A stretch of DNA of 12,476 bases from NCBI GenBank assembly GCA_023412755.1, contig JAEZCB010000277.1, forward strand, positions 1-12,476. Direction: 5' to 3'. The translations under genes were made by a program, and so were the position numbers. This DNA comes from Bacteroidota bacterium (GTDB taxonomy: Bacteria; Bacteroidota; Bacteroidia; Flavobacteriales_F; PHOS-HE28). Within the stretch, counting starts at the first letter, position 1. The number at the start of each line of letters is the position of its first letter. Of this stretch, positions 6,191 to 12,476 are shown one piece after another. Below the pieces are notes generated by a model. It was not told the origin of the DNA. It searched no databases and was given only the letters and a program-made list of their open reading frames with translations.

Positions 6191-6922
6191 ATGGCATCCA
6201 AGGATATGGTGGTGGGCGTTTGGCCGGTGATCGAAGCATTGCGATCAGGCAGGAATGTGGAACGCCTGCTGCTCCGGAGGGATGGCGGCAGCGAAGGTGT
6301 ACGCGAGATCCGGCAACTTGCCCAACAACAGGGAGTGCCCTGGCAGATGGTCCCAGCCGAAAAGCTCGATCGTCTTACCCGTACGGAACACCAGGGAGTG
6401 ATCGCCTTGTTGAGCGAAGTGGACCAGCAGGATCTCGATGAAGTGATCACCGCCATCTATGAAAAAGGCGGTGTGCCGCTGATCGTAGCGTTGGACAATG
6501 TGACCGATGTGCGCAACATGGGGGCCATAGCACGGAGCGCCGAATGTTTCGGAGCACATGCGCTGCTTGTTCCCAAGACCGGCACCGCCCGCCTTGGTCC
6601 CGATGCTGTGAAGAGCTCAGCCGGTGCACTGATGCGCAAGCCTGTATGCCGTGTGGATAAGCTTACCGACGGACTGAAACGCGCGCGTGAACATGGCGCG
6701 CGTATCGTGGCCTGCACCGAGAAAGGGCACACCATGCTCGCGGATGCGGTGCTGCGTGGACCATTGGTGATCGTGATGGGTTCGGAAGATCAGGGCATAT
6801 CCGATCCGGTACTCCGCATGGCGGATGAACTGGTGCGCATACCCATGGCCGGCAAGATCGGCTCGCTCAATGTCTCTGTGGCGGCAGGCATCGTTCTGCA
6901 CGAAGTGCTTCGCCAGAGGTAG
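6191..6922 (+). CDS. rlmB: 23S rRNA (guanosine-2'-O-)-methyltransferase RlmB, TrmH/SpoU family
   Basis: RlmB methylates the ribose 2'-OH of G2251 (E. coli numbering) in the peptidyl-transferase P loop of 23S rRNA, using S-adenosylmethionine. The 243-residue length is standard. The N-terminal substrate-binding domain (about 5-75) starts V-V-G-V-W-P-V-I-E-A-L and has the family stretch T-E-H-Q-G-V-I-A at 65-72. The SPOUT catalytic domain shows motif 1, N-V-T-D-V-R-N-M-G-A-I-A-R-S-A (103-117, catalytic Arg115), motif 2, V-M-G-S-E-D-Q-G-I-S (195-204), and motif 3, I-P-M-A-G-K-I-G-S-L-N-V-S-V-A-A-G (217-233), which forms the trefoil knot and cofactor site. The ATG at 6191 follows the GWxTD stop by 18 bases, in the same orientation. 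After the stop there is a 103-base gap with only a weak 4-bp hairpin. Paralogues such as TrmH cannot be wholly excluded, but motif details and the N-terminal domain favour RlmB. Confidence 0.94.
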   Translation: MASKDMVVGVWPVIEALRSGRNVERLLLRRDGGSEGVREIRQLAQQQGVPWQMVPAEKLDRLTRTEHQGVIALLSEVDQQDLDEVITAIYEKGGVPLIVALDNVTDVRNMGAIARSAECFGAHALLVPKTGTARLGPDAVKSSAGALMRKPVCRVDKLTDGLKRAREHGARIVACTEKGHTMLADAVLRGPLVIVMGSEDQGISDPVLRMADELVRIPMAGKIGSLNVSVAAGIVLHEVLRQR

Positions 6923-6974
6923 GGATCCGGCGCATCTTAAGCCGCATAACCTTTTTCAGGTAGGGAAAGTATAA

Positions 6975-7025
6975 GTCCTTGCTCATCGTGTATGGTGTAC
7001 CAAGCCATGCACACCAAGCAAGGAC
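6975..7025 (+). promoter_or_regulatory. Long inverted-repeat leader ending at the start codon of the 118-residue gene
   Basis: GTCCTTGCT (6975-6983) is perfectly complementary to AGCAAGGAC (7017-7025), and the right arm ends on the base before ATG 7026. Inside, TGGTGT (6993-6998) pairs with ACACCA (7011-7016), which is contiguous with the outer right arm, leaving a 9-base bulge on the left side and a 12-base loop. In RNA this gives a 15-bp interrupted stem that would hold the translation-initiation region. It could act as a translational control element, as a DNA operator, or as transcript stabilisation. A perfect 9-bp match this close has a chance of only a few percent in a gap this size by simple counting. 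Confidence 0.5.
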
Positions 7026-7382
7026 ATGATATCAAGGTTCATCTATCTACTCGCCGTGGTGGTATCCCTATCGTGGGCGGCCATGGTGCAGGCACAAACA
7101 CCCGTGGAACAGAGTACCCTCGCTCTACGGATCGAAGGCCTTACATCGGAGGTGCGGGATAAGATCCAACGGGATCTGAAAGGAAGCGAAGACCTCCGCC
7201 TCCTCTTTTCCTGCGTCCCAGCGGGCATCCTCGTCTTCGAGCAGGGCGCTGGCCATCGGGGTGAACTACGCGCACGTGTCGATCAGGTGATGGAACATCG
7301 TGTGGCAAGGCAGCGGATCACTGAACAGGCATGGGATCTCCGGATGGCCGAAGAGCGCTGTGCACAAGTACGTAACCAATGA
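7026..7382 (+). CDS. Small secreted protein of unknown function, coupled to the adhesin gene
   Basis: I do not recognise a family. The 118-residue product has a clear signal peptide (I-Y-L-L-A-V-V-V-S-L-S-W-A-A-M, cleavage V-Q-A/Q at 23/24). The mature 95 residues show a strand-like segment T-L-A-L-R-I-E-G-L, a charged helix S-E-V-R-D-K-I-Q-R-D-L, a second strand L-R-L-L-F-S-C-V-P-A-G-I-L-V-F-E, and a C-terminal arginine- and glutamate-rich helix (about 78-115). Strand-helix-strand-helix order with one cysteine in the second strand (Cys63) and one near the end (Cys112) loosely resembles a small ferredoxin-like or HMA-like fold, but the CxxC metal motif is absent. The stop codon overlaps the adhesin start (ATGA), so the two are probably translated as a coupled pair. 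The leader carries the 6975-7025 inverted repeat. A chaperone, anchor or partner role for the adhesin is inference from position only. Confidence 0.78.
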   Translation: MISRFIYLLAVVVSLSWAAMVQAQTPVEQSTLALRIEGLTSEVRDKIQRDLKGSEDLRLLFSCVPAGILVFEQGAGHRGELRARVDQVMEHRVARQRITEQAWDLRMAEERCAQVRNQ

Positions 7383-10300
7383 TGGGTATGATGATGAAGG
7401 AACGGTTACACGCGGTATCACCCCTTATCACCCTGATCCTGTTCGTGCCAACATTGGCATCCGCACAGCTCACAGTGGCACCACAGACGGATCTGGAAGT
7501 GCTGGTGAACTCATTGGAAGGCCAGGGCGTACGGATCGAAAACCCGACCATCCAGTGTCACTCGGAAGGGTTTGGATCCTTCTTTTATAACGGCAGCCTT
7601 CTGGGCGCGAGCGAAGGCGTACTGCTCACCACAGGCAGGATCACGAACGCGGTCGGCCCAAACAATGTGCAGAATCGCACATTTCAGCAGAACACACCTG
7701 GTGATCCATTGTTGAACATCGCCACAGGCCGTACGACCTACGATGCCTGCAAGCTGGAATTCGATCTGATCCCAAGTGGGGACTCCATCAACTTCGATGT
7801 GGTCTTTGGCAGCGAGGAATACAATGAATGGGTGGGATCACAGTACAACGATGTTTTCGGATTCTTCATCAGCGGTCCTGGTATAGTTGGGGATCCTGGA
7901 ATGAATGGGGACAAGAACATCGCTCTCGTTCCGGGCACCTCGCTTCCAGTGAGCATCAATACAGTGAACAACGGCAGCAACACCCAGTACTACTATGACA
8001 ATACCGGTGGCCAACACATCCAGTACGATGGCTTCACTCATCACTTGAAAGCACATACAGCGGTAGCTCCCTGCCAGACCTACCATATGAAGATCATCGT
8101 GGCGGATGCGTCCGATCGCCAGTTCGATAGCGGACTCTTCATCCAGAAGATCAAGAGCAACAACATCACGATCGAAGCCTTTACCCTGGCCGGGATCCCG
8201 GAGCTCGTGGAAGGTTGCAACCCTGGTCACATTCGTTTTGCAAGGCCGCAGGCGGATCCAGACCCGCTCATCGTGGAATATTACATCACTGGAACAGCCA
8301 CGAACGGCGTGGATATCGAAGCTATTGGTGACCCGGATCCGCTGGTGGCCAAGCAGGCTGTGATCCCGGCAGGGGGTACGTACGTGGATGTGGCCGTGGT
8401 CCCCATAGCCGATGGCATCACCGAAGTGGATGAGCACCTCCGCTTCATTCTCGGGAATCCCCTTTGTCCCTCATTGAGCATCGATTCGGTGGATATGGTC
8501 ATCACCGATGTTCTACCTGCGAGCGTGGTGCCGGGAAATGTCAGCATCTGCTCCGCCGGCAGTGTGCAATTCCAAGCCAGTGGTGGAGATAGCTACAGTT
8601 GGAGCCCCGCGACCGGGCTTAGTGCGACCAACATCGCTTCACCGATCGCCTCACCCTCTACCACCACCACCTACACCGTCACCATCACGAAGGGAGATTG
8701 CACGCGAAGCTTCAGCCGTACCGTTACAGTGAACTCAATGTCACTTTCGGCTGTGACAACCCGGCCCTTATGCCATGGACAGAACAATGGTGCCATCAAT
8801 TTATCCATAGCTGGAGGTACACCTCCGTTCGCATTCGCATGGTCAGGTCCCAATGGGAGCACCTTTAGCACGGAGGATCTGGTGAACATTCCTGCGGGGA
8901 CCTATACGATCACCGTGACCGACGCGATGGGCTGTGTACGCACCCAGAGTTTCAATCTAACCTCACCATCGGTATTATCCGCCAGTACAACCACCACCAT
9001 GCTCACCTATGGCCAGAACATAGCATGCCATGGTACCAGCACCGGCAACATCGGACTCAACGTCACCGGAGGAACGGCCCCTTACAGCTACGCATGGACC
9101 GGTCCCGCCAACTTCAGTTCCACCGGACAGAACCTTTCCAATGTGCCTGCGGGCGATTATCTGGTAACGGTCACCGATGCCAATGGTTGCACCACGACCG
9201 CGAGCCGTTCACTCACTCAGCCACCACAGCTCCTGATCACTTTCGATGGTATTTCACATGTTACATGCAATGGTGCGAATGATGGATCCGCGACTGCCGT
9301 GGTCACCGGCGGCATACCGCCGTATACCTATAGCTGGAACACCTCACCTGTACAGACCCTTGCCACCAGCACTGGACTAGGCGCCGGTACCAGAACGGTA
9401 ACTATCACCGATGGGTATGGGTGCGCTACGACAGGCAGTGTCGTGATCACGCAACCGAACACATTGTCCGCTGGCACCCAAAATGTTTCCCATATCTTGG
9501 AATGTCAGGGGGGATCCATGGACCAGGGTTCCGCGACAGCTGTTGCATCCGGAGGCACTCCGCCCTATACCTACGCATGGAACACCACACCACCACAAAG
9601 TGGTCCCACAGCCGGTTTCACCGTTGGCGGCACCTATACCGCCACCATCACGGATGCCAATGGTTGTATGGCGGGAACTTCGGTGAACATAGCACAACCA
9701 GGTATTTCCGCGATCGAGATGATCGCCCAGACCGATGTACTATGCGCAGGAGCCAACACTGGCAGCATCACGGTCGGTGTTAATGGTCCTTCCAGCGCTC
9801 AATCGATCGTCTGGAACACACAGCCACCTCAGTATGGCAGCACATTGAGCAACCTTTCAGCGGGCACGTACAACGGGCTGGCCCAACATGCCAACGGTTG
9901 CCAGAGCAACGTTTCGGTCACCATCAGCGAACCCGACGGTCCTCTCGGTGCACCACTGGTAACAAGTGGTGGCAGCGTGATCTGTTTCGGCGATGGCAAT
10001 GGAAATGCGACCCTTGATGCACAAGGTGGTACGGCTCCGTACACGTTCAGCTATAACGGAACCCCACTGGCTGGCAACGAGGTCACCGGTCTCTCTGCGG
10101 GTACCCATACCATATTGGTCACAGATGCGCATGGCTGCACGTCGCAGGGGCCGATCGAGATCGATGGTCCGGGGGCTGCACTTCAGGTCTCCATCACCGG
10201 ATACACCAATGAGTTGTGTTTTGGTGGTGCCCAAGGCACCGCATCCGCCATGGCAACTGGCGGAACACCGCCATATACATATGAGTGGAACACCGAACCA

Positions 10301-12476
10301 GTGCAATCCGGAGCGGATGCGACCGATCTTCCACAGGGCACCTATACAGTAACCGTCACCGACCTGAATGGATGCACCGCAAGTGCGAATGTCACCATCG
10401 GTGGTCCGCAATTCGGGATCGATGGAATGATCGAAGACCAGGGGAATGTCAGTTGCTACGGCGCGAATGACGGGTGGGCCACCATCCTTGTCACCGGTGG
10501 TAGCAACTCCTTCACCATCACCTGGAACACCGAACCGCCACAGTATGGCAACACGGCCACCGGCCTTGCGCCGGGACAGTATGAGGTGGTGGTATTGGAC
10601 AACAATGGGTGTGATGATCCCAAATACCTGTATGTAGCGATCGAAGGTCCTCAGATGCCTTTGACGCACACGATCGCCATATCCGACCATAATGGGTGGA
10701 ACGTAAGCTGCGCAGGAGCCTCTGATGGCTGGCTGGACCTGACCATTGAAGGCGGTAACGCTCCTTACAACATTGTCTGGAGCGATGAATACGGTAATTC
10801 AACGGGCATTGAAGACCCTGTGGATCTCGATGCCGGCATTTACTACCTCAATATATCGGACACCTATGGTTGCACTATCCAGGACACGGTGGTCTTGAAC
10901 TCACCGGAACAATTACTGCTCGAATTTGAGCTTTCCCTTTACCCTGGAGGAGCGAACACATCCTGTTCCGGCACCGATGATGGATCCATTGATATGAGCG
11001 TGAGCGGGGGCATCATGCCGTACATGATCCAATGGTCCAATAACCAGGGCTTCAATGCCACTACGGAGGACATTACTGGTCTTGCGGCTGGATCATACGA
11101 TGTACTTGTCACCGATGCCAATGGCTGCACCGCGAGCGCCACTGTTGAATTGGCCGCTCCGGAGGTGATGGAGTTGCATGCGGCCCTGTCCGAGCACAAT
11201 GGTTTCGGAGTAAGCTGTTTCGATTCAGATGATGGAACGATCGATCTTTCCGTGACCGGTGGTGATGACCAGCTGACATTCTTATGGAGCAATGGAGCGA
11301 TGACCGAAGACCTGAATGGTGTTGGTGCCGGCACGTATGATATCATGGTGACCGATGTGAATGGATGTAGTGCCAGCGCAACCTACACCCTCACCGCGCC
11401 ACCTGCACTTGTAACGGATATCAATGTCGCGGCAGCTCCGGGCGGCTATGGGGTAAGTTGTACTGGGGCCACCGATGGTGCCATAACAGCGACCATTCAA
11501 GGTGGAGTGCCCGGGTATGATGTGGATTGGGCCGGACCTGGTGGCTTTACTTCGAATAGCCTTGACCAGACCGACCTTGCCGCAGGTACATACACACTAA
11601 CGATCTCCGATGCCAATGGTTGCGTGACCCAGGGATCCGTGCAGATCACAGAGCCCGCACCGGTTTCCATCGGCCTGGCCAGCACGAGTTTCAATGGCGG
11701 TCATGAGATACCGTGCCATGGAGCGGGTTCTGGATCCATAAACACCAGCATCACTGGTGGTGTAGGAGGATACGATATCGTTTGGAGCGGCCCTGACGGT
11801 TACTCCAGCACCGACCAGGACCCCACCGATCTTCAACCCGGCACGTATGACATACAGGTCACAGATGCTAATGGATGCCAGGCTCAGGCCTCCATCACTC
11901 TGGATGGCCCAGACCCACTGGAGCCACAGGTCAGCGCCCCTGATATTGGGGGTGGATGGCAGGTAGGCTGTGCTGGAAATGAGGGTTCCATCACTCTTTC
12001 GGTGACGGGCGGCACGCCTGAATACCAATACAGCTGGACCGGACCCAATGGCTTCGGATCGATCGATCAGGATCTTGCTGGCCTCGGTGCGGGGACCTAT
12101 ACGGTGACCATCACGGATGCCAATGGTTGCAGCATACAGAGTTCCATCACCCTGGAAGCGGCACCTTCCATCGCCGCCCAATTCGATGTTACGGATAACA
12201 CGTGCCCAGGTGGCTCTATCGCTTCGATCAACTCCACCATCACTGGTGGATCAGGGAACTACGCGTTTGATTGGACAGGGCCCGCTGGATTCCATTCAAT
12301 CGCCGGAAACCTCAATGATCTTGAGGCCGGGAGCTACACGCTGGAAGTAACGGACGACCTTGGATGCAGTGCGACATTCCCTGTCGTTGTCAATGATCCA
12401 GCACCACTGGCAAGCGGAACATACGTCTCCTTCTATGGCATTTACAATCTGCAGTGTGTCGGGGACAGCAGTGGCG
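7379..12476 (+). CDS. Giant secreted adhesin-like protein: choice-of-anchor L, Calx-beta-like, Ig-like and SprB repeats (3' end outside window)
   Basis: The frame stays open from 7379 to the right edge: 1,699 full codons with no stop. ATG codons at 7379, 7382, 7388, 7391 and 7394 are all possible starts; 7379 gives an ATGA overlap with the upstream gene. The signal peptide ends L-A-S-A/Q at 29/30. Residues about 55-260 form a choice-of-anchor L domain (E-G-F-G-S-F-F-Y-N-G-S-L-L-G-A-S-E-G-V-L then V-F-G-S-E-E-Y-N-E). About 265-380 resemble Calx-beta (Y-Y-I-T-G-T-A-T-N-G-V-D). About 385-452 are Ig-like (Y-S-W-S-P-A-T-G-L-S-A-T-N). From 455 to the edge run SprB-like repeats. In Flavobacterium johnsoniae, SprB is a type IX-secreted surface adhesin used in gliding; related multi-repeat proteins occur widely in Bacteroidota, including non-gliders. 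Adhesion is therefore likely, motility unproven. A C-terminal type IX sorting domain is expected but not visible. Confidence 0.9.
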   Translation, partial: MMGMMMKERLHAVSPLITLILFVPTLASAQLTVAPQTDLEVLVNSLEGQGVRIENPTIQCHSEGFGSFFYNGSLLGASEGVLLTTGRITNAVGPNNVQNRTFQQNTPGDPLLNIATGRTTYDACKLEFDLIPSGDSINFDVVFGSEEYNEWVGSQYNDVFGFFISGPGIVGDPGMNGDKNIALVPGTSLPVSINTVNNGSNTQYYYDNTGGQHIQYDGFTHHLKAHTAVAPCQTYHMKIIVADASDRQFDSGLFIQKIKSNNITIEAFTLAGIPELVEGCNPGHIRFARPQADPDPLIVEYYITGTATNGVDIEAIGDPDPLVAKQAVIPAGGTYVDVAVVPIADGITEVDEHLRFILGNPLCPSLSIDSVDMVITDVLPASVVPGNVSICSAGSVQFQASGGDSYSWSPATGLSATNIASPIASPSTTTTYTVTITKGDCTRSFSRTVTVNSMSLSAVTTRPLCHGQNNGAINLSIAGGTPPFAFAWSGPNGSTFSTEDLVNIPAGTYTITVTDAMGCVRTQSFNLTSPSVLSASTTTTMLTYGQNIACHGTSTGNIGLNVTGGTAPYSYAWTGPANFSSTGQNLSNVPAGDYLVTVTDANGCTTTASRSLTQPPQLLITFDGISHVTCNGANDGSATAVVTGGIPPYTYSWNTSPVQTLATSTGLGAGTRTVTITDGYGCATTGSVVITQPNTLSAGTQNVSHILECQGGSMDQGSATAVASGGTPPYTYAWNTTPPQSGPTAGFTVGGTYTATITDANGCMAGTSVNIAQPGISAIEMIAQTDVLCAGANTGSITVGVNGPSSAQSIVWNTQPPQYGSTLSNLSAGTYNGLAQHANGCQSNVSVTISEPDGPLGAPLVTSGGSVICFGDGNGNATLDAQGGTAPYTFSYNGTPLAGNEVTGLSAGTHTILVTDAHGCTSQGPIEIDGPGAALQVSITGYTNELCFGGAQGTASAMATGGTPPYTYEWNTEPVQSGADATDLPQGTYTVTVTDLNGCTASANVTIGGPQFGIDGMIEDQGNVSCYGANDGWATILVTGGSNSFTITWNTEPPQYGNTATGLAPGQYEVVVLDNNGCDDPKYLYVAIEGPQMPLTHTIAISDHNGWNVSCAGASDGWLDLTIEGGNAPYNIVWSDEYGNSTGIEDPVDLDAGIYYLNISDTYGCTIQDTVVLNSPEQLLLEFELSLYPGGANTSCSGTDDGSIDMSVSGGIMPYMIQWSNNQGFNATTEDITGLAAGSYDVLVTDANGCTASATVELAAPEVMELHAALSEHNGFGVSCFDSDDGTIDLSVTGGDDQLTFLWSNGAMTEDLNGVGAGTYDIMVTDVNGCSASATYTLTAPPALVTDINVAAAPGGYGVSCTGATDGAITATIQGGVPGYDVDWAGPGGFTSNSLDQTDLAAGTYTLTISDANGCVTQGSVQITEPAPVSIGLASTSFNGGHEIPCHGAGSGSINTSITGGVGGYDIVWSGPDGYSSTDQDPTDLQPGTYDIQVTDANGCQAQASITLDGPDPLEPQVSAPDIGGGWQVGCAGNEGSITLSVTGGTPEYQYSWTGPNGFGSIDQDLAGLGAGTYTVTITDANGCSIQSSITLEAAPSIAAQFDVTDNTCPGGSIASINSTITGGSGNYAFDWTGPAGFHSIAGNLNDLEAGSYTLEVTDDLGCSATFPVVVNDPAPLASGTYVSFYGIYNLQCVGDSSG
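8741..12476 (+). repeat. SprB-like protein repeat array, 15 complete units plus one partial
   Basis: Units of 76-85 residues begin at 8741, 8969, 9224, 9458, 9701, 9935, 10172, 10409, 10652, 10907, 11162, 11402, 11657, 11912 and 12167; a 16th begins at 12401 and is cut by the edge. Each unit has an early cysteine followed by a small residue, a G-G-T-x-P-Y-like turn, a tryptophan strand, and A-G-T-Y-T-V-T-V-T-D-A-N-G-C near the end, closing with a proline linker. The units are diverged at DNA level except for short stretches such as GATGCCAATGGTTGC, which recurs in units 2, 12 and 14 and, with one change, in 4 and 10. This indicates old duplications kept apart by drift rather than a recently amplified satellite. 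Confidence 0.9.

Noticed and set aside
6928..6960. Terminator after rlmB (CGGC/GCCG hairpin followed by CTTTTTC)
   Set aside because: The stem is only four base pairs and the T tract lies several bases away; too weak to call.
9857..10690. Minus-strand open frame of 277 codons, with several similar ones over the adhesin
   Set aside because: They are periodic antisense frames produced by the repeated codon pattern of the SprB-like units.
8741..12476. CRISPR array or DNA satellite
   Set aside because: The periodicity is 228-255 bases and exists mainly at protein level; there are no short identical repeats with unique spacers.
1..12476. Insertion sequence, integrase, tRNA or rRNA genes
   Set aside because: I looked for transposase-like frames, terminal inverted repeats and cloverleaf patterns and found none.

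Overview
The window looks like a chromosomal segment of a moderately GC-rich Bacteroidota bacterium, probably an uncultured Flavobacteriales relative. The evidence is a GWxTD-domain lipoprotein next to rlmB, a choice-of-anchor L protein with SprB-type repeats, a 42-residue lipoprotein, promoter boxes of the TAnnTTTG type, and starts without clear Shine-Dalgarno sequences. The taxonomic placement is inference; no rRNA or marker phylogeny is possible here.

Left part (1-3380). A minus-strand gene seems to begin at 39 and leave the left edge, divergent from an OsmC-family gene (104-511, +). The OsmC gene converges on a tiny minus-strand lipoprotein gene (606-734), with a hairpin between them. Uracil-DNA glycosylase (ung, 862-1569) overlaps by 4 bases an Omp85/BamA-like outer-membrane barrel gene (1566-3275). 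A strong bidirectional hairpin (3299-3337) ends that pair.

Middle part (3380-6922). A minus-strand secreted charged protein with a TPGTGT tail (3380-3856) is separated by about 300 featureless bases from an L,D-transpeptidase gene (4158-4787). Next come a GWxTD lipoprotein (4892-6172) and, 18 bases later, rlmB (6191-6922). Most proteins here are envelope or housekeeping products.

Right part (6923-12476). A 103-base leader with a long inverted repeat ending exactly at the start codon precedes a 118-residue secreted protein of unknown function (7026-7382). That gene overlaps a giant adhesin-like gene (about 7379 to beyond the right edge), which stays open for 1,699 codons. The adhesin reads, in order: signal peptide, choice-of-anchor L domain, Calx-beta-like domain, Ig-like domain, then 15 complete SprB-like repeats and the start of a 16th. 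Every complete repeat has exactly two cysteines at fixed positions. The C-terminus, which should hold a type IX secretion sorting domain if the family pattern applies, lies outside the window. The two-gene unit of small secreted protein plus giant repeat protein with a structured leader is the least ordinary part of the window.
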